A stretch of DNA of 64,000 bases, taken from positions 1-64,000 of the forward strand of contig CAJXLK010000002.1 of NCBI GenBank assembly GCA_913055635.1. Direction: 5' to 3'. The position numbers and the translations under genes are program-made. Source of the stretch: an uncultured Bacteroidota bacterium. Lineage in GTDB: Bacteria; Bacteroidota; Bacteroidia; Bacteroidales; UBA12077. The notes under the pieces were generated by a model that made no database searches, was not told where the DNA came from, and saw only the letters and a list, made by a program, of their open reading frames with translations. This document shows positions 9,001-17,860 of the stretch, piece after piece. Every line of letters begins with the position of its first letter. Positions within the stretch are counted from its first letter, which is position 1.

Positions 9001-9167
9001 ACATTTTCCCCGGTCATCGAAGAATCAACCCAAACCGGTATCCGGATGGTGTCGTGTTCGGTGGCCGTGGTGTCGGGAAGGCGCAGGCCTATGGGGCCGG
9101 CCTTGACCGGCCCGGCCAGGGACATCAAAATGATGAGTCCCAGTATTGATATGGTGATGTTTTTCAT
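6081..9167 (-). CDS. T9SS cargo protein with three cohesin-like modules
   Basis: This 1028-residue exported protein has a signal peptide ending in PVKAG. Its rough order is: cohesin-like module (25-155), BIG2-like Ig module (155-235, GTAPYSWGITNDSVATIDQ), second cohesin-like (237-365), second BIG2-like (366-445, GTPPYNWSSSDTTIATIN), third cohesin-like (447-572), two CARDB-like plus Ig-like pairs with repeated GYALYEWQDGSQ and GCTNTDSVYI, and a type A T9SS sorting domain from VYPNPSRG to the end. Such proteins cross the outer membrane through the Por system and are anchored at the surface. Cohesin modules bind dockerins in cellulosomes, and the next gene upstream in the same direction carries a dockerin, so a contact is plausible but unproven. 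No catalytic domain is visible. Confidence 0.85.
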   Translation of the reverse strand: MKNITISILGLIILMSLAGPVKAGPIGLRLPDTTATEHDTIRIPVWVDSSMTGENVVAYQVEISHNPSYLEFIDLDTSGSMSAGWGEISFSSSPSEGHLAIAGAGAEPLQGKGALVRLVFYVKKPGSSTLRFDPEGATFLNEGSPPVITQGGSLSISALPTVSVTPNTGLLTTGETLQFNVSGGTAPYSWGITNDSVATIDQASGLLTAEKRGFTRVVATDRNGISDTTDGDIEVRAVALSLRDTSGWQGTTVRMPLYSSQLSGLNIVSGQVSLTYRDNLLQATGWSNAGTLLEDCPNINMHTSESGKTTFSFAGTSPLSGSGILLYIDFKLNHMNSGSSNIEVQSGRFNQNILFTSKAARVEVMPLPELEINPQTGQMMAGGTLQFSVANGTPPYNWSSSDTTIATINENGLLTAHRGGVLTVKAADALGATGTTEEIVIYSTQISLPDTSLKIAKTSTIPISIGGFPKGEGILSLDMSLLYDTAALLIKEVNAAGRTENWMVAYQSSNGTLKIASAGSDTLTHPGLLLQLDVYVKEQVTPDQTTPLEFDQIMLNEGFPMAQSKNGSITFLPSTSVRDVAVAAIDYPESACELSARETLTASVENTGDQTIAAGENIPVVLTVNEGNPIRQTYTLNNNFQPGYQLIADFDQTIDLSHPQDYRLQVYTELTGDEIPENDTLEKTIQVYGLPEVDLGADTITTADLPVLLDAGEGYALYEWQDGSQGQTYSATDYGLYWVRVTDENGCTNTDSVYIQAVSDIGVAHFYEPSSACALSDTEYVRVRVKNYGPAPLKEGDHFPIVLIMNQVDTIEETHTTIRDVASGDSLNHRFAPKLDFSSTGDHNLTAYTCWSQDISPTNDTSKTLVQVFGYPDVDLGDDTLETEAFPYTLDAGSGYALYEWQDGSQEQTFEATQAGWYWVSVTDEHGCSATDSVYISEIVGIKTTQPNPAFHVYPNPSRGHLKVLLYDCSGTGRMEVFNMLGEMVYRRKIPSNPPSQMQIDLSSIGSGVYLMRIFHRGGISSTKIILK

Positions 9168-9319
9168 ACCGCAGTGAATTTTGTTAGAAGGCCGGGGAGA
9201 AGATGCATTGTCAGAGAAAAAATCCGGAAAATTTTGGATGAAGAAATTTCTGGCTTGCGCTTTTTATAAATGGTCTGGCGGATCTCTCCATAAGAAGGCC
9301 TTTTTATGGGTTAAAAGAA

Positions 9320-9350
9320 AAAACCTGTCCTACCCGTGGGCAGGACAGGC
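9320..9350 (-). terminator. Intrinsic terminator of the beta-helix gene
   Basis: The arms CCTGTCCTACCC (9324-9335) and GGGCAGGACAGG (9338-9349) form a 12-bp stem with one wobble pair and a 2-nt loop. On the minus strand a T-rich tract follows. It ends the 1752-residue gene and separates it from the cohesin gene. Confidence 0.85.
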
Positions 9351-9356
9351 TATCCA

Positions 9357-12300
9357 TTAATGTAAAATGATTTTATGAACCCGGGTTTGATCATTTATTG
9401 TGACGCTGATGTAACAGATTTCACTGGCCACAGGCATCAGCTTTTTCAGGTTAAAGACATGGTGGTGGGCTCCTGCAGGCTGCTGTTCATAACGTACTGC
9501 ATGCATCCTGTTCCCCAGGGCATCATAAAAACCGATGTCAACTGTTTGGGGGCCGTTTTCAACCGTATAAGTCAAGTGCACCATTCCGTTTGAAGGGTTG
9601 GGATAGACAAGGCTGGCGAGGTCTTCATTTTTCGGCTCTATACCTACCGCAGTTGTTTCAATGGTGTAGTTTTTTGGCTTTTGGTAGATGCCTTGCTCAT
9701 TGGCCTGAGCTTTCTTCAGGGTGAATGAAAGCTCAGCCGCGCTCTTTTCAGGGGTGCTGATGGTCATTAAGAGCAGGGGGCCGTCCGTTGTAAGTTCACT
9801 GGCACCAGCCATAGCAATCAAAACCTGTCCCTGCTCCTGCCGGATGTTGGATTCCATCCCCATCCCCTCGGCCAGGGTCAATTTTTCTACCCGGATCATA
9901 TTGATTTGGTTGGGATTATATTCCAGTTCCAGGTCCAGGGCAGAAAAGCTTCTGACCTGTTTGGCGGTCAGGGCCAAAGTGATTTCACCGCCGGCGGTTT
10001 CCCTGACTTTTTCAATGTGGATGTTGCCAACGGGGGGTTCGTCAGGAAATGATTTTTTGATTTCTGCGGGGAAGGCGTCAATGGAGCCTGAAACATATTG
10101 AAGAACCAGGGAGGCATCGTAGGCGGTGATGCCTTCTTCTCCGGAGACATCTGCTACTTTCACCTGTTCGGGCAGGAACTGGATCAATTGAGCCACTTCC
10201 TGAAGGATCAGTGAAGCATCGAAGGCCTGGATGTAACCATTCAGGCTGACATCTCCCATGGCCGGGTTAAGCGTGCCGCCTCTGAAATCACTGTAATCCA
10301 CCATATCGCTTACCGCGTCGCCTGTCCCATCTGGATTGCCTGGATGGGTTGGCCCTGTGGACGCCCCCCACCAGTTATAGCGGGCATCGATGGTGAAGGA
10401 TTTATTGACGTTGTTTACCCCATAATATCGGTTGTCGTAGATGTCGCAATGATTGATCAGCGGGTTGGAAGCGCCTTCTGCCCGAAGCCCGTTGGAATTG
10501 TAAGCCAGGGTGGTGTAGTGTATTTGAGGGCTGGCAGATTCGGTGGTGATGGCCGATTCATGATCATACCAGCCGGCATGCCTTATCACGCAGTGTTCAA
10601 ACTGGCAAAGGTTATCCAGGGCCTGGTTGTCGAAGATGATGCCATCCCAGGTTGTACGGTAACTACCACCGGGTTGGGTGGCATCCCCATCGCTGTTGGA
10701 GTCGCCGCCATAAAAATCGTCGCGGATGCTGGTAAATACAATCGTACTGTCGGCAGTGGACCCTCCCCGTGCCATCAGCCCACGGAAAACTCTAACATGC
10801 GAGTTGTCGTTGAATTTGAGTACCACCCCGGGGTCGATGGTCAGCACCACGCTGGTGCCAATGGTATAATCGCCGGAAAAGTAATAGGGGATGTTTGGAA
10901 TGCCGGCGAAGGTTTTTTGATGGAGGGTTACATCCTGTACCAACTCTTCATCGACCACTCCAATGGTACGATAGGTGCTGCCGGTGATCGTATTTTCACG
11001 GGTTGATTCGGGATAGGACACCAGAGAGATTTGCAGGGGGGCATAGGTCAGGTTGTGGAAGGTGTTGGTGTCAACCGCCGGTTCGGAGACTCCGTTCAGA
11101 ATGATGCCCCAGTGGGTGTCTTCGAAATGCGATTGTGCAACGGTGGGAGAGGCCTGCCGAAGGTTTACCCCGGCCTGTTTATAGCGGAAAATGGCATGGC
11201 GGATGGTGCTGGTGTCATTGCTGATGTCTGAGAAATCCAGATGGTATCGGTTGCCGGAGATAGAGGGGTTGCTGTCATCTCCGTCTTCGTTGGTATCCAT
11301 GGGATTGCCGTAATCATCATCATGTTCATGGGTAAAAACCACCGGCTCCTCTTCGGTGCCTTTTATCATCACAGCCCCGTTGACATTAAAGCAGTCAATG
11401 CCATCCATCTTGAAGACCACCCCGGCCGGAATGGTTAGCACGGTGCCTGAGTTTATGGCACAGGTATTGTGTATAAAGTAGGTGATGTTCTGATAACCTG
11501 CAAAATTGCGTTTGGGAATGGTTGCGTCCAGGGCATAGGTTTCCTGGGCGATGCCAATGGCCATGCGCCCCAGGTTCGAGACATTATTGCCGGAAAATGC
11601 AGGAGAAGCAAACATGCTCATTGTCACCGGTGTTTGTCGAATGTTGTGCATTTCACAGTTGGTGATCCGGGGACTGGCCGAGCCATAGACACCCACGGCT
11701 GAAGTGTGGGATTGTTCAATCCGGCAGCTGTCGACTTCAACGGATGAATTGGAAAAACGGATGGTGCCATAGTCTTTTCGGTTGGTATAGCCTGACTGAT
11801 CCCGCCCCCCGTAGTTTAGCACACAATTGTTCAGCAGGCTCGCTGTGTCGCGGGCCGATTCATTAAATACAATGCACCACCAATCGCCTTTCTCGGGATT
11901 TGAAGCGTTGCCGTCGTCGTTGGTGTCTCCCCCCTTTGAATCGTCTTTCAGGGAAGTGAAGATGATCTCTTCACCCGGGTTGGCATTGGACCTCAAGGCC
12001 CCATTGACCCGGATGTAGCTGTTGTGGCGCAAAAATTTGATGACCACTTCGGGATGGATGGTCAGGGTGGCATCCGGTTCGATGATCAGCCGGTCAATGA
12101 TGTAGGCAATGTTATAGATGCCCCCTACATCCCTTTGAATCAGTGAGGCATCCGATGAAAGGGTCCCCTCCAGAATCCGTATGCCATTGCTGCCATTGCC
12201 GTTGGATTGGAGAGTCATCCCGGCAAAAGAAAAGACCGGGTCAGATTTGAGCGACATGGCAATTGGATCAAGCCGACAATTTTTTATTTCTACGTTGGTC

Positions 12301-14615
12301 GAGCATACGGGGGAGGCGATGCCTTCACATCTTAACCCATAGGAACGGGAGTCCGATATAAGCATGTTGGATAGGGTTCCTCCGGCATCGGAGAAGATCA
12401 CCGTGCCGTCGTTGTTGCCTCCATATAAGAGCAGGCAGTGGTTCAACAGGTTATAACTGTCGTCGCTGGTTGAGCCGAAACGGAAGTTGCCCCAGTCACC
12501 GGAAGAGGGGGAGGAAGCATCGCCGTCGTCTTCTGTGTCTTTGGGATTGCCGTAATTATCATCTTTTACGGAGGTGAATACGATGGTGTCCGATAAAGTA
12601 CCGGGTGCCTTCATGCCCCCGTTGATCAGGATGTCGGTGTTGCGGTTCATTTTAACCACCACTCCGGCCTCCACATCCACGTAGGTTCCTGAATTGATGG
12701 TTAGATCCTCCAGCAGCACATAAGAGATGGAATCATAACCGGCTACGTCACGCAGCCGGATGGTACCGTCAAAGCCCAGTTCTTCCCCGATCAGACCCAG
12801 CGCTGTTTGCCCTGTATTGATGAAGACGTTGTCGCTGAAGTCAGGATTGGCTGATATGGAGAGGGCGACGGGGGTATACCGGGTGTTGGAGATCTCGTTG
12901 TTGGACAGGGTGGGATTTGAGGCCTGAAAAGCATATACCGCATAATCGGTGTTGTTGATGATGCAGTTGTTGATGGTGGGGTTGGCATTGACGGTGGTAA
13001 TGGTTCCCCCTGATATGCGCCGGGTGTTGTAATGAACAGAAGGCATGCGGGCATATTTGAATTGTCCGTAGCTCAGCAGGCAAGTGTCGGCGCTGGTGGC
13101 TTCAAAGACAATTCCGCCCCAATCGCCCGGGTCGGGATCGGATTGGGTGCCATCCTTATTGGTATCCGACGGATTGCCATGGTTGTCATCCCGGGCGGAC
13201 GTGATTACCACCCGGTGGTCGGGATCTTCCCCATCGGCCATCAGCGCTCCCTTAACGACAATGCGGTGATTGGAATGAAAACCTTTGATGACGATTCCCT
13301 TGTTGATGGTCAGGCTGTAGGCTTCCGGGATGGTTAGTCGCCCCAGCATCAGGTAAGTGACATTGGGGATGCCTGTGACGTCGCGTTGCTTCAAAATCGT
13401 GTTCCTGGCCAGGGTACCCCCAAGGAGCCCGATGGCATCGTATTCATTATTGGAAAAGGAGAAACTGTTGTTCAAAAACAGGGGATCCGCATCGAATGAC
13501 ATGGCGATGGGCACCACATCGCTCGAGCCGATCATGTTGTAGCGGAAGGTGGGATTGGATAAGCCAATAAACTCGGCGCCGAAATAGTTGTTAAAGAACT
13601 CACAGCTGTCAATTACGGGGCTTGCGTTTTCGGCTATGACGCCGCCGTGGTTGCCGGAGCCTCCATAGGTGATGCGGCATCGTTTCAGCAGACATTGCTC
13701 ATCGTTGCTGGAGGCCCGAAAGTGTATCGCCCCCCAGTCCCTGGAGCTTGGAGAAGTGGCAGTGCCGTCGGCATTGGTGTCGCCCCCCAGGTTGTCGTCT
13801 TCATAAGCGGTGAAGTAAATTTTTTCGCCTTCTCCGGCAGCGGCGACCAGGGTGCCTTCCACGGCCAGTGTGCTGCTGGATTTGATGATGTTGCCCGAGG
13901 CTATCTCCAGGGTATGACCGGGTTCAATGGTGAAGGAACTGTAGAAGTAATAGGGGATGGCAACAGTATCCAGCAGCAAATCGCTGTTGAGATGACGGAA
14001 CCGGATGTTGATCCCCTCATGGGTGTTTCCCGTGAGGTTGTTGCCTTCACCGAAAAACACCGAACCGGGCCCTGTATAGGCAATCGGAAGTTTGTTGGCT
14101 GAAATAACGGTGTGGGATAAATTCAACGTGCCTTGGGTATGAATAGCTATACCTGCATTATTGGAACGTGCAATTTCATTGTTCCCCCTGAAAGTCGCTG
14201 AACCACGCGATACCGTGATCATGCCATAGCTGTTGTTGGAGCTGGCATGCCCGCCGTACTCAATGATGCAGCCATAAAATGCAGCATGGCCTGTTTGTGC
14301 ATTGTTCCCAATGCGGATATCGTCCCAGTCGCCCCTGGAAGGATTGGCTGCATCGGTGGTGAACCGACATTTATAAGCATCCAAAGCTCCGCGGATCTCC
14401 ATCCCAAGATTGCTTTGGAATCGCACCACAACCCCACTGTCAATGCTAAGGGTGGCTCCCTCATTGACAATGATCGTTCCTGTTACAATAAAGGGACTTC
14501 CGGATAAACTCCAGGTACTGTCAACACTTATGTTGCCTGAAACATTGGTGTCTGCTTTGGCAGATTGGAAAATCAAAAAACCCAAAAACAGAGCAAGGGT
14601 AAAACATTTTTTCAT
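9357..14615 (-). CDS. Giant T9SS parallel beta-helix protein with dockerin and cohesin-like module
   Basis: This 1752-residue exported protein has a signal peptide ending in SAKAD. About 1400 residues of right-handed beta-helix follow, in units of around 200 residues. Most units contain an acidic loop of the type DDNYGNPKDTEDDGDASSP followed by GDWG; I count about seven, some with the DxNxDGD spacing of calcium loops. Next comes a dockerin-like pair, DVSLNGYIQAFDASLILQ and DVSGEEGITAYDASLVLQ, then a cohesin-like domain (GEITLALTAKQVRSFSALDLE), then a T9SS sorting domain starting VYPNPSNG. Beta-helix units of this kind occur in polysaccharide lyases and adhesins, but no known active site is recognisable. 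Carrying both a dockerin and a cohesin suggests self-assembly or binding to the neighbouring triple-cohesin protein. The start ATG is well supported by the signal peptide. Confidence 0.85.
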   Translation of the reverse strand: MKKCFTLALFLGFLIFQSAKADTNVSGNISVDSTWSLSGSPFIVTGTIIVNEGATLSIDSGVVVRFQSNLGMEIRGALDAYKCRFTTDAANPSRGDWDDIRIGNNAQTGHAAFYGCIIEYGGHASSNNSYGMITVSRGSATFRGNNEIARSNNAGIAIHTQGTLNLSHTVISANKLPIAYTGPGSVFFGEGNNLTGNTHEGINIRFRHLNSDLLLDTVAIPYYFYSSFTIEPGHTLEIASGNIIKSSSTLAVEGTLVAAAGEGEKIYFTAYEDDNLGGDTNADGTATSPSSRDWGAIHFRASSNDEQCLLKRCRITYGGSGNHGGVIAENASPVIDSCEFFNNYFGAEFIGLSNPTFRYNMIGSSDVVPIAMSFDADPLFLNNSFSFSNNEYDAIGLLGGTLARNTILKQRDVTGIPNVTYLMLGRLTIPEAYSLTINKGIVIKGFHSNHRIVVKGALMADGEDPDHRVVITSARDDNHGNPSDTNKDGTQSDPDPGDWGGIVFEATSADTCLLSYGQFKYARMPSVHYNTRRISGGTITTVNANPTINNCIINNTDYAVYAFQASNPTLSNNEISNTRYTPVALSISANPDFSDNVFINTGQTALGLIGEELGFDGTIRLRDVAGYDSISYVLLEDLTINSGTYVDVEAGVVVKMNRNTDILINGGMKAPGTLSDTIVFTSVKDDNYGNPKDTEDDGDASSPSSGDWGNFRFGSTSDDSYNLLNHCLLLYGGNNDGTVIFSDAGGTLSNMLISDSRSYGLRCEGIASPVCSTNVEIKNCRLDPIAMSLKSDPVFSFAGMTLQSNGNGSNGIRILEGTLSSDASLIQRDVGGIYNIAYIIDRLIIEPDATLTIHPEVVIKFLRHNSYIRVNGALRSNANPGEEIIFTSLKDDSKGGDTNDDGNASNPEKGDWWCIVFNESARDTASLLNNCVLNYGGRDQSGYTNRKDYGTIRFSNSSVEVDSCRIEQSHTSAVGVYGSASPRITNCEMHNIRQTPVTMSMFASPAFSGNNVSNLGRMAIGIAQETYALDATIPKRNFAGYQNITYFIHNTCAINSGTVLTIPAGVVFKMDGIDCFNVNGAVMIKGTEEEPVVFTHEHDDDYGNPMDTNEDGDDSNPSISGNRYHLDFSDISNDTSTIRHAIFRYKQAGVNLRQASPTVAQSHFEDTHWGIILNGVSEPAVDTNTFHNLTYAPLQISLVSYPESTRENTITGSTYRTIGVVDEELVQDVTLHQKTFAGIPNIPYYFSGDYTIGTSVVLTIDPGVVLKFNDNSHVRVFRGLMARGGSTADSTIVFTSIRDDFYGGDSNSDGDATQPGGSYRTTWDGIIFDNQALDNLCQFEHCVIRHAGWYDHESAITTESASPQIHYTTLAYNSNGLRAEGASNPLINHCDIYDNRYYGVNNVNKSFTIDARYNWWGASTGPTHPGNPDGTGDAVSDMVDYSDFRGGTLNPAMGDVSLNGYIQAFDASLILQEVAQLIQFLPEQVKVADVSGEEGITAYDASLVLQYVSGSIDAFPAEIKKSFPDEPPVGNIHIEKVRETAGGEITLALTAKQVRSFSALDLELEYNPNQINMIRVEKLTLAEGMGMESNIRQEQGQVLIAMAGASELTTDGPLLLMTISTPEKSAAELSFTLKKAQANEQGIYQKPKNYTIETTAVGIEPKNEDLASLVYPNPSNGMVHLTYTVENGPQTVDIGFYDALGNRMHAVRYEQQPAGAHHHVFNLKKLMPVASEICYISVTINDQTRVHKIILH

Positions 14616-15146
14616 AGGTCAGTGGATTTAATGTTATAAAAGCAAACATGATTGGAATGAAATATGATTGGATGGACTATGATGGTATTCCTCAGCGCTG
14701 GGAATAAATCAATGTAGTGGTTAAAAGGGGCTATTAACAATATAAGCAGAGTAACACTGAAACTTATAAAAAGACAAATAACAGCTTTTAATGCTTGATA
14801 AAACACTCAGCCGCTTATTGGCAGGCTTGAGGAAAGAAAGAAAGGTCAAATACAAGGGAGGCAAGATGGCCATAACCCTTTCGCAAAGTAAGATAGGAAG
14901 AAAACCAATAGGTGTCAAGGATTATTTAGAATTTATTGCTGATCTTCAGTATTTTTTTTTTTTACCCTCCTGCGATCACCATTTCATTTTAGCCCACAAA
15001 TAAGCGGATGGTTTTCGGTGCAAATAGGGGTTGCTTGCATTTTATTTTTATTAATTTTGATACATTAAACGTATTTTATTTGAAACCAGCATGCCAATGC
15101 AATATAAGTAAAGGTTTTATCCATCTTCTTATTAATCTTTATACCC
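14616..15146. other. Divergent intergenic region, no gene seen
   Basis: This 530-bp AT-rich region separates the beta-helix gene from the C69 peptidase gene. It must hold both promoters. A run of fourteen T at about 14950-14963 stands out. The listed ORFs have no recognisable content. Confidence 0.45.
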
Positions 15147-16730
15147 ATGAAAGGCAAGCGAATATATGCAACAGCGGTGGCTATAATAGTGGCCGCATTC
15201 TTTTTATCGGATCACTCTTATGGATGCACTGTTTTGATCGCCGGCAAGCATACGACCGAGGATGGATCCATATTGTTTGCCAAGACAGAGGACGATGGGG
15301 GGATGCATGTGGATTATCTCTGGCGTTTTTCACGGGGTCAGCATGATCAGGAGGCATTTTTGCAGGCCAATCTGGAGGGTTTGAAGGTTCCCCAGCGTGA
15401 GCAGACCTATAGCTATTGGCTGGATGAATGTCCACCGACGCATTATTCGAATATGGTGGTCAATGAGTGGGGGGTTGCTTTAGGCAGCAATGGCTGTCAA
15501 TCGCGGGAAGATCCAATTGAAAAACTGGAGCAGCGGGGTCAGATTGAACAGGGAGGCATAGGTTTTATGCTTCGGATTATACTGGCTCAGCGGGCCAAAA
15601 CGGCGCGTCAGGCTGTTTTGATGGCCGCTGATTTGATTGATCGTTATGGTTACCGGGCTTCAGGCCGCAATCTGAATATTGTGGGGCCGGATGAAGCCTG
15701 GCAGCTGCAGATGGTCAGGGGCAAACATTATGTAGCCCGCCGGGTAAAGGATAGTGAAGTTGCCGTGGTATCCAATACCTTTAGCATACGCGAAGTGGAC
15801 CTGGATGACCGTAATAATTTTATTGCCTCGCCCGATTTGATTGAATATGCCATTGATCGGGGATGGTATGATCCGGAAACCGATGGTGAATTTGATTTTG
15901 CCGAAGCTTATGCTTCCCGCGAGGCCCACCTGTCCAACTCCAACAACCACCGCCAATGGATCCTGGCTAAAATGATGAATCAGGATTTTCCCGTTTCCCT
16001 GGAGGAAGCAGAACTGGGGGGCATGCCGGTTGCCGTGCAACCTGAACACAAATTGAGCCTGGCCGGGGTGATGGACATTATGCGCAATCACTATGAGGGA
16101 ACTGCCCTGGATAAGTCGAATGGACATCAGTACAATCCCCACCATACCCCACACACCGTTTGCCGTTATTCCACCCACAAGACGACCATCGTCCAGCAAC
16201 GCAGCGACATGCCCGTGGAAATAGGCACGGTCCTCTGGCGCTCCCTCGGTCAGCCCTGTCTTAGTGCTTTTGTTCCCTGGTACCTCGGCACCCAGTCCTT
16301 CCCCAACATATATACCCGAAAGGAATATAAACGTACCGGCAAATCTAAAACTGAATTGTTGAACGATCAGGCCACCAATGCCCCCTTTATGGCCTATCAT
16401 TTTAATTTTCCCTTTTGGAAGCATCGTGAAACAGATCCGCAAACCGCTTCAGGTGTGTTTCACGCCCTGAGCAGAATAGCCGATGCCCGATATGCCCGTT
16501 TTTACCCAATGGTGCGGGAGGTTTTTGACCGGCTTGAAAACCAGGCCCTTCAAATGCAACCCCTTATAGAAAAAAAGGCCCGCACACTCTATGAAAAGGA
16601 TAAACAAAAAGCACTGGACTACCTCACCGATCAAAGCCATTATTATGCCAGGGAGGCTGTGGAAAAGGCCCGAAGCCTCAATGTCCGCCTGATGGTGAAA
16701 CCCCGAACAGAGATTTATAAAAAGAAGTGA
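15147..16730 (+). CDS. Peptidase family C69 (dipeptidase-like Ntn hydrolase)
   Basis: This 527-residue exported protein has a signal peptide ending just before a cysteine, in SYG then CTVLIAGKHTTEDGS. Family C69 enzymes (dipeptidase A/U34 type) are N-terminal nucleophile hydrolases in which this cysteine is the nucleophile. Further family-like segments are FAKTEDDGG, NEWGVALGSNGCQS and NFPFWKHRETDP. Length matches secreted Bacteroidota members of about 520-550 residues. The C-terminal 60 residues are helical and charged. It is likely periplasmic and acts on dipeptides or small amides. It stands alone, with about 220 bp before the next gene and no clear terminator. Confidence 0.88.
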   Translation: MKGKRIYATAVAIIVAAFFLSDHSYGCTVLIAGKHTTEDGSILFAKTEDDGGMHVDYLWRFSRGQHDQEAFLQANLEGLKVPQREQTYSYWLDECPPTHYSNMVVNEWGVALGSNGCQSREDPIEKLEQRGQIEQGGIGFMLRIILAQRAKTARQAVLMAADLIDRYGYRASGRNLNIVGPDEAWQLQMVRGKHYVARRVKDSEVAVVSNTFSIREVDLDDRNNFIASPDLIEYAIDRGWYDPETDGEFDFAEAYASREAHLSNSNNHRQWILAKMMNQDFPVSLEEAELGGMPVAVQPEHKLSLAGVMDIMRNHYEGTALDKSNGHQYNPHHTPHTVCRYSTHKTTIVQQRSDMPVEIGTVLWRSLGQPCLSAFVPWYLGTQSFPNIYTRKEYKRTGKSKTELLNDQATNAPFMAYHFNFPFWKHRETDPQTASGVFHALSRIADARYARFYPMVREVFDRLENQALQMQPLIEKKARTLYEKDKQKALDYLTDQSHYYAREAVEKARSLNVRLMVKPRTEIYKKK

Positions 16731-16950
16731 TGATATCCTAAAAGAGGGATGATGTTGTATTTTATGTTTAAATGTTGACGAATAAGGCATGCATAGCAAT
16801 ATGAATGGTTGTTATCACTAAAAATACTTTTGGAAATAAAGATATTCTTGTGGAAGCCAACCAAACATTTAGAATTTTACCAAAAAAGATTAAAAAAGCT
16901 TTATAATTAATCTCCTGAAAGCCTGACAAATCAATCCTGAACCTCCATAG

Positions 16951-17652
16951 ATGAAAAAGTTGCTGCTAACATTGCTGATGACCCTGAGCGGGATGAACCT
17001 GCTGGCCACCCATCATATGACCTATTTCGTTTATGTGGAAAGCCATTTTCCCCAGGGATACTGGAAAGATTCAGATTTAATTGATGCCCGTCAGGGGGCT
17101 TTTCTTTATCCTTATCAATATACGGATCTTTTGGGAACAGTGCAGCGGGACTTTTTCCAAACCCTGCTTGATCGGCTTGAACAACACCATGATTTTTATT
17201 CCCGGGTAGAACTGGCCTCCCCCAAAAAAGCTGATGCCCCCAATGGTGAATCTGACACGCTCGCCTTCGTCATTGGGCGCGGTTTGACACCGGATCAGCT
17301 CTCCACCCTGCGCAATGAACTTACTGCCACCCTCCTGAATACAGGCCTGGTCCGGGTGGTGGAGCTCAATTACCGGGATGGCTCAAAAAAACACTCGCTG
17401 GATGAGGACGATCTGGAGATCCCTTTGTTTGAATTGATGCCGGCAGGCAAGCAGGCCTTAGAGCGAAAAACACCGCAGGGTGTTCGTGATACGGTTTATC
17501 AGACCCGCACGGATACCGTCGCCATCCGGCCCGAAAGCTCCGAAAAAGGCCTTTTTTCCAGGCACTCCTGCTGGGACCGCTACCTATGGCTGGCCATCAT
17601 TGTAGTCCTATTGATTTTGTTGCTTAGACAAAGCGCCCTCAAACGAACCTGA
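16951..17652 (+). CDS. Exported protein with C-terminal membrane anchor, family not recognised
   Basis: This 233-residue protein has an N-terminal signal peptide (MKKLLLTLLMTLSGMNLLA), a polar region of about 185 residues and one strong C-terminal membrane helix, YLWLAIIVVLLILLLRQ, with a basic tail. The topology is an exported domain tethered to the inner membrane. Within the domain I see THHMTYFVYVESHFPQGYW and LAFVIGRGLTPDQLSTLRNE, which match no family I recognise. The gene is preceded by the peptidase gene in the same direction, 220 bp away, and followed at once by a cluster of CCCCGCTTAGCGGGG palindromes. The function is unknown. Confidence 0.65.
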   Translation: MKKLLLTLLMTLSGMNLLATHHMTYFVYVESHFPQGYWKDSDLIDARQGAFLYPYQYTDLLGTVQRDFFQTLLDRLEQHHDFYSRVELASPKKADAPNGESDTLAFVIGRGLTPDQLSTLRNELTATLLNTGLVRVVELNYRDGSKKHSLDEDDLEIPLFELMPAGKQALERKTPQGVRDTVYQTRTDTVAIRPESSEKGLFSRHSCWDRYLWLAIIVVLLILLLRQSALKRT

Positions 17653-17660
17653 CCCCAGCA

Positions 17661-17806
17661 GACCCCGCTTAGCGGGGTGCTCCAACATCACCCCGCTTAG
17701 CGGGGTCAAAAACTAGCCCCTTAAATTACCCCGCTTAGCGGGGTCAAAAAAACTTACCCCGCAGGGTCATCTATTACCGCTCTTTCTTACTCCGCTTAGC
17801 GGGGTG
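17661..17806. repeat. Cluster 1 of the CCCCGCTTAGCGGGG palindrome
   Basis: Copies are at 17661-17678, 17690-17706 and 17728-17744, with a truncated one near 17756 and a variant at 17790-17806. All show the CTTAG centre on the plus strand. The cluster lies directly after the stop of the preceding plus-strand gene, between convergent genes. Confidence 0.85.
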
Positions 17807-17860
17807 GTTTTTCACCCAAAATATATCCCTGGAATATCACGAGTCAGAGGTCCCCGCTGT

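Noticed and set aside
10344-11006. 220-codon plus-strand ORF inside the beta-helix gene
   Set aside because: It is an antisense shadow of the repetitive beta-helix coding sequence; composition is Gly/Val-rich with no motif.
16770-16815. Possible extra copy of the hairpin repeat (AATAAGGCATGCATAGC)
   Set aside because: Only a short core matches and the arms do not pair well; likely chance.
17661-17806. Palindrome arrays as CRISPR
   Set aside because: Units are perfect palindromes with irregular spacing, several orientations and truncated copies, and no cas gene is present.
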